Of a stretch of DNA of 64,000 bases, positions 9,990-19,869 are shown one piece after another (position 1 is the first letter of the stretch; every line of letters starts with the position of its first letter). The DNA lies in contig NC_135356.1 of the NCBI RefSeq assembly GCF_051622035.1, forward strand, positions 25,760,839 to 25,824,838. Reading direction: 5' to 3'. This DNA comes from Arctopsyche grandis. Taxonomy: Eukaryota > Arthropoda > Insecta > Trichoptera > Hydropsychidae. A program made the translations under genes and the position numbers. The notes under the pieces are model-generated. The model did not search any database. It was given only the letters and a program-made list of their open reading frames with translations, and was not told the origin of the DNA.

Positions 9990-10925
9990 TGGGGGCGAAG
10001 CCCTAGACGGCATTTAATCTTGGGGGCGCGGAGGGGCGAAGCCCTAAAAGGCATTAACTAAGGGGGGCGAAGCCCTAGACGGCAATTTATCATGGGAGCG
10101 CGGAGGGGCGAAGCCCTAAAAGGCATTAACTAAGGGGGGCGAAGCCCTAGACGGCAATTTATCATGGGAGCGCGGAGGGGCGAAGCCCTAAAAGGCATTA
10201 ACTAAGGGGGGCGAAGCCCTAGACGGCATTTAATCATGGGGGCGCGGAGGGGCGAAGCCCTAAAAGGCAACTGATCATGGGGGCGAAGCCCTAGACGGCA
10301 TTCAATCATGGGGGCGCGGAGGGGCGAAGCCCTAAAAGGCATTAACTAAGGGGGGCGAAGCCCTCGACGGCATTCAATCATGGGTGCGTGGAGGGGCGAA
10401 GCCCTAATAGGCATAAACTAAGGGGGGCGAAGCCCTAGACGGCATTTAATCATGGGGGCGCGGAGGGGCGAAGCCCTAAAAGGCAACTGATCATGGGGGC
10501 GAAGCCCTAGACGGCATTCAATCATGGGGGCGCGGAGGGGCGAAGCCCTAAAAGGCATTAACTAAGGGGGGCGAAGCCCTCGACGGCATTCAATCATGGG
10601 TGCGTGGAGGGGCGAAGCCCTAATAGGCATAAACTAAGGGGGGCGAAGCCCTAGACGGCATTAAATCATGGGGGCGCGGAGGGGCGAAGCCCTAAAAGGC
10701 ATAAACTAAGGGGGGCGAAGCCCTAGACGGCATTCAATCATGGGGGCGCGGAGGGGCGAAGCCCTAAAAGGCAACTGATCATGGGGGCGAAGCCCTAGAC
10801 GGCATTTAATCATGGGGGCGCGGAGGGGCGAAGCCCTAAAAGGCAACTGATCATTGGGGCGAAGCCCTAGACGGCATTCAATCATGGGGGCGCGGAGGGG
10901 CGAAGCCCTAAAAGGCATCAGCTAA
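9990..10925 (+). repeat. 72-bp G+C-rich minisatellite, about 13 units
   Basis: The block GGGGCGAAGCCCTAAAAGGC (or AATAGGC variant) recurs at 10,033 and every 72 bp to 10,897 with no length change over 12 intervals. Each unit has two half-units of 41 and 31 bp, both with the GGGCGAAGCCC hairpin (GGGC stem, GAA loop). The half-unit variants CTAGACGG and CTAAAAGG alternate. Units near 10,249-10,464 and 10,465-10,680 form a duplicated 216-bp higher-order block. The array ends in CTAAGCC and AT-rich DNA resumes at once. Confidence 0.95.
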
Positions 10926-10929
10926 GCCT

Positions 10930-12200
10930 AATTTTTGAAAAACTTTTAGTGACATAATCAATATGAGGAATGAATGTAAGTTTTTCATCGAAAAAAATAC
11001 AAATACAATACTTATAGGGTGAAAACTATTCAATTTTTGAAACGAAGTGAAATCCATATTCGTCACCAATGAATTTACTAATCATTTGCAAATAGAAACT
11101 TTCCAAATTGTCAAAAAGAGAAATTCTTATCTGCAAATGTTGATACTCGATTATACAGATACATAACTAAACTACTAATTTTTTGTTCAAAAACCCACTT
11201 AGACAGCTAAAAGTCGATTTATATTCTGAATAAGTCATTTTGGAGGAAGAAAAATTCTTTTAATCTATTCTAAAAAGTAGCTTTCATTATTTTCTGGAAC
11301 CTTCCTCCGATCGAGTAATTTTTCGATACCATTCTAATTGCCTAATATGAATTCTATATTCTGCAATAGAAACCTATCTGTAGATAAACGATTAAGAACT
11401 GTTCAGTGTAATGTGCTTTTCGTTCTTTTTTTATAACAGTATAAAAACATGGCTCTTGATGGAAGTGATCACCAAAAATTATAGGCTTTCGAAATCTGTA
11501 TATTGTAAAATATCCACCTATACCCTGCTTTGAGGCTGCTGTTTATATATTGTGAATATATAATATGTAGTTCAATTTAAATTTACACCTCAAAATTTTT
11601 CAATATATGGTCAAAAATTAAAGCTTTTCATAAGTTGGAAAATAATATAAACGACATTGATACCTTTTCTGATATTTGAAAATGAAACCTAATCAATATA
11701 TGAGTCGTTATATTTGAAAGTCCATTTTTCTTCATTTCGAAGAATATTTCGCACAACATTAAATATAATGTTTTGCGTTTAACAATATTTAAAAATACCG
11801 GTGGTCTGAAATGCGTTTATTCTGCTTTCCGAGTGAATTTGTGAATTAAGTCAGATAGAAAGTGTTTTTGGAACTGAAAATTGGAACTCGGTCACTTTCA
11901 AATATAACGGCTCATATGTACTTGGTTTTGAAGATGTGCTCAATGTTTCGCAAGAAACCCTTTCCAATAAGGATTTAATCTGATTAAGAATAATCCGACA
12001 AGTTGACGAGAAGTCCAAACCAGCCCTCGGCTCACAGTTAATGTCGAAGCGTTTGTCTAAAGCACTTCAAACAAGGATACTTTCCTGTTATTTAGTGTGA
12101 TTTATTTAATAAAATAAAAAAAACATTGTATTCCTTTTTCACTCTGCTTTTTTGCAAGAGAAAAGTATACTATCAGACAGGATATCTTGTAAAATAAATC
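10930..12200. other. AT-rich stretch, no gene seen
   Basis: No exon, terminal repeat or recognisable element could be supported here. Confidence 0.45.
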
Positions 12201-12204
12201 ACAA

Positions 12205-12600
12205 AATGAGGATCTACTTTGGTTTGAGAATTTGCTACGCAAACTAGAAATTGGTCTACTGTTTGACAGCCATTCGCTGTCGAAAGAGTTGACATCTATA
12301 AAGTTTAGGAAAGAGGAATTGTCCATGAATAAAAATACAACCATCGATTGGAGCAACTACATGAGAGAAATCTGTGCGGAGTACCTCAACCAACAGCCTA
12401 AACAGAAGATCGGATTCTATGGACACATCTCAATCTGAATCATCGACGAGAGCTTATTTGCCAAGAAGAAAAATGCTGGTTTGAGTGCTTCTTCAACAAT
12501 ACTTCTTAGTCAAAGTGGACTATCGCAGTTGAAAAACATTAATAACGGCAATTTTAGTAGAAGGCTTTAGTTTATTCGGATAGTTGGCGCGCCTAAATGA
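12205..12600 (+). pseudogene. Merlin-like (ISXO2/IS1016-type) transposase relic
   Basis: The frame ending at 12,438 reads SMNKNTTIDWSNYMREICAE, the NTSVDW.N..REVC pattern of ISXO2-like DDE transposases. Just after the stop another frame continues with IIDESLFAKKKN, the IDESLF.KRK catalytic block, and then VLLQQYFLV in place of VLPQQWVFGG. At least one frameshift and stop show it is dead. Family knowledge: this domain defines animal Merlin elements, which move by cut and paste. Terminal repeats were not found. Confidence 0.6.
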
Positions 12601-13215
12601 CAGATGAACTGGAAGAGGCTGGATTTTATCATTTTAAAGTCGATCTTGCTGTAATTCCGTAGATTCTGACGTATTAGTTTATACCCTAAAAGTCGAAAGA
12701 ATGTAGAGATCTGCCAAATGGTGTAATAAACAAAACCGATCATTTAAATTCGTATATGACTGTGTTTATTCGGAGACAACAAGTCTCTAAACGTCAATGT
12801 GATGAAGACGTATTCGAGTCACTTTCAGTTGCAATAAAAGTTGCTGGCCTCCGGTATCTAAATTACAATTGTGAATGAAATGTTTTTTAATATTATTAAA
12901 AAAATGTCACCCCATAACGGAAATGTGTTTTTCTAAAATGGGAATCAATTGTATGGGTTTATATGGAAATGGTTTATTATATATGGCAAACTTTCTAAGG
13001 ACACCTCAGTCGTAAAACTACATAGGTATTGATGTACATATTTAGTCATTTTACGAATAAGAAACAACTATTAGCCATGGTGATGCTGAAAATAATGACC
13101 CAACCTTCGAAATATTCAAACAATACTATTGAATATAGAATACTATATGTATATTATCAAATAATTTGCATATCTGAGTGTATGTAGGTACATCCGTCTC
13201 AAAAGATGGACACTG

Positions 13216-13690
13216 GCAAGCAAGATCTGAAGACTTGGAATGACAAAATCAGCAGTGACTAGTCTGATACTGAAGAGCCGGTCCATTATGAATAAAATGA
13301 AGACTGGCCGGGTGAAATCTATGTTTTCGATCACATTAAATCAAGACGTTGAAGAGGAAGGTGAGAAATACCCTATAGATGCCTTTGAAATTTGGTGCGG
13401 GAGGCGGCTCAAAATGCGAAGCAAACGAATGTCTTCATCCTCCAGAAGCTTAAAATATGTGCGTGCCAAAGGATTCCTTCTGTATTTCAGACATGTCAGG
13501 AGTCAAGAGAAGCTGATAGTAATAGGATTAGTGGAGGACGCGCGCAAGAGGGAGATCCCCATACGATGGATGGATTTGATTAGTCAGCTGGATTCCCTTT
13601 CTGAACTATCAGCTTGGCTCAGGACTGGGAGGAGTGGAGGAGAGTCGTCCATCAGATTCCGGACGTTCCATAATACCAAATAAACACTTA
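13216..13690 (+). pseudogene. Non-LTR retrotransposon reverse transcriptase C-terminal relic
   Basis: The long frame at 13,240-13,683 contains DAFEIWCGRRL, YFRHVRSQEKLIVIGLVEDARKR (split here) and PIRWMDLI, matching the tail of insect endonuclease/reverse transcriptase proteins (EAFEMWCWRRM..., FGHIAR...LIV.G.V.G.R.RG, P.RW.D.I). A second frame over 13,392-13,460 carries TNVFILQKLKI, which belongs between the first two blocks, so two frameshifts interrupt it. A dead RTE-like fragment. Confidence 0.65.
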
Positions 13691-13694
13691 ATCT

Positions 13695-15260
13695 GAGTGC
13701 ATTTGATTCGTGCCAACCCGGTACAAGACGATGATGCTCGTTATTGAGCGACCGAGAAGATATTAACCGTTGCCCGCGGCCATTTTCTATGGAAGCTTTG
13801 GGCGACAAGTCGGTAGCGCGGCTGTTTTCCATACAATTTCTGAACTTTGCACGGGATTTTGAGGCTTATATGCGCCTATTTCAACCGTTTTAAGGTTCAA
13901 AATTGGTTGAATATATTACTGAGAGTTGAATGCCATCTATTCAATTTGTTTAAAATGAATATATACCAATCAAAATTAGTTTTTTGTGGAACCATGCTGA
14001 AACCTCGTTTATGTGACGTCACGTCTTCATACAATTGAGACGATACGTCTCAAATGTATGAAGAATGATTATTTGATAATTAAGCGAAAACTATGAGATA
14101 TATTATGTATTTTATTGTTTAAAATAATACTTTGTGTGTTAATGAACATATCTGGTTACTTGAGTAAATATTAAAATCTGTATTTAAGGTCGAAAACTCG
14201 ATTGCTAAATTCAAGAAAAAGGTGCAGAGTACAGGGCTTGTTCGCTATTTATTGCCGCAGGCAAAGGGTTAAAAAAAATCAAATCAAAAATTTGTGAAGA
14301 TTTTTGGTACTATATGACTTCTGAAAAGCTCATTTGTAGTGATCTATACTAATTCTTCGAATAAAAAAATAAAAAACAATCCAGTTTATATTTTGTGACC
14401 ATTTTTGTATGTTTTATTGACTCGACATACATTTGAATTAAGTCTTTATAAATATAAATTTCATTTCGGAAGGCAAAAATACACTTAAAGTTCTGTGGTC
14501 GCATGTGGTTCCAGCTCTGAGGAGTTTCACTAAATTTCCTGGTAAATAATATGGAAAGATATTCATATATATATATGCTGAAAACATCAGCAAAACATGC
14601 TATGAAAATGGAAATAAATCGCATTGACGCATTAGATGCAACGAGTGTGTACTGTGTGTGATTGAATGGTATGACGCTGCAAGTGTATTTGTAGAAAATA
14701 TGAAATAAATAAAAAAATCGCTTATAAAAACACCTTAAGATTTTATTTTAGGTACTTAAATTTGAACATAGTATGAAGATAGTAATATAATAAGAATTAA
14801 TAAAATGTTAACTAAACAAAAATTAGATTTAAGCTGTGAAGAGAAATTATCCAAACACAAAATGAAAAGTACTGCAATACAATTAAGGTACAATTCAATT
14901 TGAATACATATGAGCAAAGTTGGGCTACAAAAATAATACATCAAACATACATTTATATGAAAAAAAATAAAATATATATATATATTCAATCACATCGCTA
15001 ATAGCATTTATTTTAAAAGTATACAGACACATATATATATATATAGCCATAGTATTAGATAAGTAAATTAAATTTGGAGAAGTATAAGCCACTATTCCAC
15101 AGTTTAAAAATATGTTATATTTAAATAATACTCGGTATAAACAAGTTCTTTCTTGAAACATCAAATTACAACCAACTACGAGATTGGTGTAGAAATCTTT
15201 TCTACGGTTAAATGGAACAGTCGCTTACACATTAGTGAATGGTACGAATGTAATCATACG
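13695..15260. other. Mostly featureless; hairpin and AT-rich DNA
   Basis: Contains the 39-base hairpin listed separately (14,025-14,063), then AT-rich sequence up to the eIF4A3 3' flank. Frames in 14,349-15,164 are AT-tract products. Confidence 0.4.
14025..14063. repeat. Hairpin palindrome
   Basis: CTTCATACAATTGAGACG, the spacer ATA, and CGTCTCAAATGTATGAAG: 18-base arms with one mismatch. Next to TGACGTCA at its left. Confidence 0.7.
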
Positions 15261-15267
15261 AACGTAC

Positions 15268-16476
15268 TTAAACCAGATCGGCGACGTTCATCGGCATTTC
15301 GTCGATCTGTGTCGAGTAATACTGCTCGATGTCTCGCAGGATCCTGATGTCGTCTGATTTGACGAAGTTAATGGCGACACCCTTGCGTCCGAAGCGGCCT
15401 GATCTGCCTATCCTGTGTATGTAGAGCTCTCGGTTGTTGGGCAGGTCGTAGTTGATGACGAGCGACACCTGCTGCACGTCGATTCCTCTCGCCCACACGT
15501 CGGTGGAGATGAGCACTCGGCTCTGTCCACTGCGGAACTCCTTCATGATGTTGTCCCGCTCCTTTTGCGGCATGTCACCGTGCATTGAGCTCACCGTAAA
15601 GTTAGCCTCGCGCATCTTCTCCGTCAGCCAGTCTACCTTGCGTTTGGTGTTGCAGAAGATGACCGCTTGAGTGATGGTCAAAGTGTCGTACAAGTCGCAC
15701 AGTGTGTCGAACTTCCACTCTTCACGCTCGACGCCCACGAAGAACTGTTTGAGACCTTCGAGTGTGAGCTCATCGCGTTTGACCAGTATGCGTATGGGAT
15801 CGGTCATGAATTTGGAAGTCATTTCTAGGATCTCGTGCGGGAGTGTGGCCGATGTTAGAACGACCTGAGTGGCTGGCGGCAAGTGACGGTACACGTCGTA
15901 TATTTGTTCTTTGAACCCTTTGTTCAGCATCTCGTCGGCTTCGTCGAGGAGAAGCATTTTGATTGAGCGTGTGCGGAGGACCCTGCGGCGTATCATGTCG
16001 AAGACTCGGCCGGGTGTGCCGGAGACAACGTGTTGGCCGTAGTCCAGTTTGCGAATGTCCTCTCCGAGGTTGGTGCCTCCAATGCAAGAGTGGCATTGCA
16101 CGTTCATGAAGTCGCCCAGGGAGAGTATGACTTTTTGAATTTGAGTGGCGAGCTCTCGGGTGGGTGACAGACACAGAGCTTGAGTCTCGCGTATGGAAGT
16201 GTTCAGGGATTGGAGTACTCCTATGGAGAAGGTGGCCGTTTTACCAGTACCAGATTGGGCTTGGGCGATGACGTCACGTCCCCGCATGATGGGTTTGATG
16301 CTGCGCTGTTGGATGGCCGACGGTTTCTCGAAGCCATAGGCGTAGATACCGCGCAATAGCTCGTCGCGGAGGCCCATGTCTGCGAACGTGGGCGTCACTT
16401 CGACATCTTCGCTGGTGTCGAACTCCACGTGGGAGAAGTCCTCGAGGGCGGCGGACCCGGTGTTCCGAGACGACAT
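15268..16476 (-). CDS. eIF4A3: Eukaryotic initiation factor 4A-III, exon junction complex helicase
   Basis: A single uninterrupted 402-residue DEAD-box ATPase that reads as full-length eIF4A3 (human form 411). Visible motifs: Q motif region [10 protein letters not shown] (48-57), AQSGTGKT (73-80), PTRELA (105-110), TPGR (154-157), DEAD (178-181), SAT (209-211) and HRIGRSGR (354-361). The C-terminus ends [18 protein letters not shown], the eIF4A-III type ending. Known role: it clamps spliced mRNA upstream of exon junctions with Mago, Y14 and Barentsz, supporting mRNA localisation, splicing and decay. The start is the Met preceding [11 protein letters not shown] minus-strand AATAAA lies near 15,008. 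The gene is intronless and G+C-richer than its surroundings; this could be an old retrocopy that replaced the spliced gene or an ancestral state. No disabling change is seen. Confidence 0.95.
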   Translation of the reverse strand: MSSRNTGSAALEDFSHVEFDTSEDVEVTPTFADMGLRDELLRGIYAYGFEKPSAIQQRSIKPIMRGRDVIAQAQSGTGKTATFSIGVLQSLNTSIRETQALCLSPTRELATQIQKVILSLGDFMNVQCHSCIGGTNLGEDIRKLDYGQHVVSGTPGRVFDMIRRRVLRTRSIKMLLLDEADEMLNKGFKEQIYDVYRHLPPATQVVLTSATLPHEILEMTSKFMTDPIRILVKRDELTLEGLKQFFVGVEREEWKFDTLCDLYDTLTITQAVIFCNTKRKVDWLTEKMREANFTVSSMHGDMPQKERDNIMKEFRSGQSRVLISTDVWARGIDVQQVSLVINYDLPNNRELYIHRIGRSGRFGRKGVAINFVKSDDIRILRDIEQYYSTQIDEMPMNVADLV

Positions 16477-16620
16477 CTTGTTTCGACGTCACACAACGAC
16501 TAAATAGACGAGCGAAAATTCGATGCGAAGTGACGCTCGCCGACGAACAGGGATACCACGTGCTGAGCCATGACCGATAAACATGGGTCGTAATCGCAAA
16601 CTGTGAACGATACTATATAT
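16477..16620 (-). promoter_or_regulatory. eIF4A3 5' flank
   Basis: About 140 bases of higher G+C upstream of the eIF4A3 start, with CpG dinucleotides, before AT-rich repeat DNA begins at 16,620. No TATA box is evident. A transcription start cannot be placed from sequence alone. Confidence 0.35.
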
Positions 16621-16949
16621 TTTTATTTTATTTATTTATTTATATAGCAAACTGCTAATACATATAACACAACATAACAACAAAAAATTATAAATCATCT
16701 TACACAAAGGTATCCATTAACACCCTTCAAGAAAGCATCAATGTTAATAGAAATTCTAATGCTTTCAGGAAGGGCATTATACATTTGAACACCTCTGTGA
16801 AAAACACCTCCTGCAGTTTTAGCTTTCTTAACTCTACCTTTAGTCAATTTATTCCTATTTCTCGTTTTATAATTATGTATATCTCTATTCCTAACCATAT
16901 GGGAGCCTTGATGTTTTTACTTCATCATACAGTTCTGTCAGGCAGCATA

Positions 16950-17066
16950 TTTTAAATGACTTCTAGCTACATACATATTTACACATGTTTTCATTTTGTA
17001 ATTTTATTATTTAGCATAATGTGTATGTATGTTGGTTTTATCTTTATTTATATATGTATGCTATTT

Positions 17067-17148
<82 letters not shown>

Positions 17149-17239
17149 AGTAATTTATGTGTTTATGTGTATATGCATGTATAATGTTTGTATATAATGA
17201 ATGTGTATATGTATATGTATATGTGTATGTATGTATATG

Positions 17240-17288
<49 letters not shown>

Positions 17289-17490
17289 AGGTGTGTATGT
17301 ATGTATATGTATATATGTGTATTTTTATATTTATGAATGTATGTATGTGTATTTGTGTATACGTGTAAGAATTTGTGTATATATGGATGATGTACATATA
17401 TGTTTATATGATTGTCTTTGGCCAGGAAGGTGCATTGGGTTTACCTGTTAGGCCTTCTTGGTGTAAATTAAATAAAAAAATAAAATAAAA
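16950..17490 (+). mobile_element. LINE 3' tail with microsatellites, inserted in an older LINE
   Basis: Ends with GGCCAGGAAGGTGCATTGGG, TTTACCTGTTAGGCC and a tail of TAAATTAAATAAAAAAATAA type (17,415-17,490), typical of the 3' end of non-LTR elements copied from the + strand. It interrupts the minus-strand reverse transcriptase relic. Contains the (TA)n tracts at about 17,066-17,144 and 17,243-17,284. Confidence 0.5.
17066..17144. repeat. (TA)n microsatellite
   Basis: About 79 bases of uninterrupted TA. Another (AT)n tract follows at 17,243-17,284 and GTATGT-type repeats surround both. Confidence 0.95.
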
Positions 17491-17865
17491 TATGATTATT
17501 AAAATATTTGGGTAATAGATTCTTATCTAGCTTGTATATAAACTTTAAAGTGCTTACTTTAAGATTATTTCTAATGTCCAACCATTTCAATTCATCTAAC
17601 ATACTTCTTACATTCTTACGTTTCCTCACATTCAAAATTGAACGCATTGCTGTATTCTGTATTCTGCACTTTCTGCAGTTTATCAATACACAAACCACTA
17701 AATAGATTGAGCACTGTAGCGTAGTATTCAATGCCAATCCAAAATTCACACGTATCTGATATATAATTTTGATTCCGATTGCCGATTTCCGGATTCAAAT
17801 TTCAATTCCGATTCCCCCAATTCCTATTTCAGTTTCGATTTCCGATTCCGAAAATTGTTTTTTGT

Positions 17866-18035
17866 TATTATTATTATTACGGATCAGTGCTAAATGGGTT
17901 CACTACTATCAATTTCTATTGTTGTCCTTTTTTTTTGCTCTCTAGCTTTGTAGGGACAATAGTAATGAATCCACTTTCCTGGAAAATATCTCATTTAGAA
18001 CTCTGAGCGCTGATCTGTAATTATTATTACAAGAA
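17866..18035. repeat. Putative small MITE
   Basis: ATTATTATTACGGATCAGTGCT at the left (split here as repeat start) is mirrored by AGCGCTGATCTGTAATTATTATTAC at the right with mismatches. Internal wording TCTCTAGCTTTGTAGG and TCCTGGAA recurs near 47,225-47,265, so it belongs to a dispersed family. Confidence 0.4.
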
Positions 18036-18256
18036 AAGGTACGATCTCCAAGTTTTATACTTGGATAATGGTATAACTAAAGACTCTCTACGCTCATTCG
18101 TTGCGTCCAGATTTAACATCAATGGCTCTCCTTTGTTAGAGCTTGAAATCACTGATTCACCTATCTCCCTACAGAATATAGCTCTAATATCTCTTACATA
18201 ATCAGTGTGGCATCGGAGAAGGCTTTCGACAGTATCATTGACCCCTCATTAACTAC

Positions 18257-18876
18257 TAGGGGTCCCAATCGAATATTTGAATATTCGTGTATTCGAATTA
18301 TTTGTTTGATTTTTCAGCCATTCGTTATTCGAATATTTCATCAACTATTCGAATATTATTCGTGTATATATTTTTTTATAAATTAAATACACAAAATCAA
18401 CACGAAAAGAGTGATGACGAAGAAGCCGACGATTATAAAGAAAATGAAATATATAATGGGGATAATTGTGATAAAAATGAAGATAATGAATAAGATGAAA
18501 TGTCTATTTGTGATGATATGGATTTTTATTCATTAAATACGGAAATGTTTGAAGTAAATCACTTTTCGATCGATAATAATCTCTACGAAATTTTAGAAAT
18601 CATCAGAAAAATAATACGAATATTTTAGAAGTCACCGGCGAAATATAAATTTTTACAAGAAATCATAATGAAAAAAGAAAATAAAAAATTGAAATAATTA
18701 TTGGCTGTAAAAACGAGGTGGAATTCAATGGCAACTATGATAAGACGATTCATTCAAATTTATGCTTGGTACATACATACATATGTAATAACCGAATATA
18801 TTCGAATATTCGAATAGCTCTTGATTTACTATTCGATATTCGAATAGTTGAAGTTGACGAATATTTGGGATCCCTA
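18257..18876. mobile_element. Putative hAT-like element with TAGGG(A/G)TCCC ends
   Basis: Starts TAGGGGTCCCAATCGAATAT and ends CGAATATTTGGGATCCCTA, imperfect inverted ends. The interior is rich in TTCGAATA palindromic wording near both ends. The 8 flanking bases (TTAACTAC and TTGGCTAC) agree at 6 positions, which only weakly supports a target duplication. A short acidic frame near 18,399-18,490 (SDDEEADDYKENE) is not recognised. Confidence 0.4.
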
Positions 18877-18877
18877 T

Positions 18878-19048
18878 TGGCTACGTCCACACTATCGATA
18901 TCTACACCCGATACACCCGATATTTAGGAATTTTTCCATATCCAGCTCCCATATTGCAACCTGTGGTTGCTATTTAGAAACTGGCTATGGAAAAATTCCT
19001 AAATATCGGGTGTATCGGGTGTAGATATCGGTAGTGTGGACATAGCCA
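18878..19048. repeat. MITE with 63-bp inverted repeats
   Basis: The left arm 18,878-18,940 begins TGGCTACGTCCACACTATCG and the right arm 18,986-19,048 ends with its near-perfect reverse complement. Both arms contain ACACCCGATACACCCGATAT. A 45-base loop separates them. Only a few mismatches are seen, so the copy is fairly young. Confidence 0.85.
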
Positions 19049-19049
19049 T

Positions 19050-19220
19050 TCTGGCTCTATTTTTATATACATATTTCTTACATGCTTTATTTGTAACATA
19101 TTTGTATTAATTTTGTAATTCTCTTATTATACGTATATATATTTGTATTATGACCACAGTGACGCTTTGGGGATACCTGTCAAGTCACTGGTATTGATTT
19201 TTTTTAAATAAAAAAAAAAT
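19050..19220 (+). mobile_element. LINE 3' end
   Basis: TATGACCACAGTGACGCTTT, GGGGATACCTGTCAAGTCAC and a TTTTTTTTAAATAAAAAAAA tail form the 3' untranslated end of a CR1-like non-LTR element. No coding sequence remains. Confidence 0.5.
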
Positions 19221-19568
19221 ATGCATATAAATATCAACGGGCACAATGCTAGTCCTATATGTAGGGATATAGCACGACTTGTACCATACGAAATTAGGTC
19301 GAAACCTATTTCACTGTTTACCCTTGATTTTTAATAATTGCACGGTTTTTTTTTGTGCCAGACCCCATCCTTAATCTAATACATATATAATTTAAGTTAA
19401 ATTTAAATATGTATCCGTGCAAAATATAAATCATTAAAATTTATAGCTTAGTGTTCCAAGACCTCTTTTATGTATAATTTTTTCAATTTAAATGCCCCCC
19501 TTTACCATTTTCCGAATCAGCTAGTAATTTAACATCTTATAAATAAGAACGAAATATATAGTTGTCTT

Positions 19569-19855
19569 GGTTCAGTGATTACTAGTCAAATGTGAACCGG
19601 TCACAGGACAACTGGTCGCTCTAGATCGGTCACACGTGATCACCCGTCACACTAAAACTAGTCACACCCTTAAACTGGTCACGAGAAAACTGGTCACACC
19701 TTAAAATCAGTCACGAGAAAACTGGTTGACCGATTTTAGGGTGTGGCCAGTTTTCTCGTGACCAGTTTTAGTGTGACGGGTGATCACGTGTGACCGATCT
19801 AGAGCGACCGGTTGCCCTGTGACTAGTTCACATATGACTACTAGTCCGTTTACCC
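19569..19855. repeat. MITE (GGTCAC-rich foldback family), copy 1
   Basis: A 287-bp near-palindrome starting GGTTCAGTGATTACTAGTCA and ending CTAGTCCGTTTACCC. The flanks are GTTGTCTT on both sides (19,561-19,568 and 19,856-19,863), an exact 8-bp target duplication. The arms carry repeated GGTCAC, TCTAGATCGGTCACACGTGA and CCCGTCACACTAAAAC blocks. Same family at 27,706-27,838 and 28,252-28,506. An 8-bp duplication points to a hAT-type transposase as driver. Confidence 0.9.
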
Positions 19856-19869
19856 GTTGTCTTGAAAAA

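Larger units (their letters stand above)
9491..10925 (+). mobile_element. Candidate Helitron-derived element carrying G+C-rich arrays
   Basis: The left boundary TCTACTATATAATTTGGAAA followed by GAGACTTTGTATG matches the 5' ends of the three short Helitron-like copies in this window. The body then becomes strongly G+C-rich tandem repeats to 10,920. The last array unit is followed by CTAA (10,922-10,925), a legal Helitron CTRR terminus. The match of the 5' end is seen; the 3' end assignment is inference, because the CTAG-T terminus of the short copies is absent. No Rep/helicase coding sequence is visible. Confidence 0.45.
16690..17800 (-). pseudogene. Non-LTR reverse transcriptase tail split by an insertion
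   Basis: Two minus-strand pieces fit one protein end. At 17,490-17,798, split over two frames, are LQKVQNTEYSNAF, MLDELKWLDIRNNLK and FIYKLDKNLLPKYF, matching the LQ.iQN.a.R...mL..L.wL...fi.ki...P.YL stretch of CR1/jockey-type transposons. At 16,695-16,900 are TRNRNKLTKGR, GVFHRGVQMYNALPESIR and FLKGVNGYL, the terminal YN.LP..I...F...L block. The DNA between (16,920-17,490) is a (TA)n-rich plus-strand LINE tail inserted later. Confidence 0.6.

Noticed and set aside
9616-10006. Gly/Pro/Arg-rich open frames on both strands
   Set aside because: Direct products of the 27-bp and 15-bp G+C-rich repeats, with no start context or conserved content.
9990-10925. Resemblance to a CRISPR array (regular repeats)
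   Set aside because: There are no unique spacers; both half-units repeat, and the setting is eukaryotic.
15452-16492. Additional open frames overlapping eIF4A3
   Set aside because: Shadows of the eIF4A3 coding sequence in other frames.
16956-17451. Tyr/Ile/Cys-rich open frames
   Set aside because: Translations of (TA)n and TATGTA microsatellites.
18257-18884. Target duplication for the TAGGG(A/G)TCCC element
   Set aside because: Flanks agree at only 6 of 8 bases and overlap the start of the adjacent MITE, so it is not accepted as proven.
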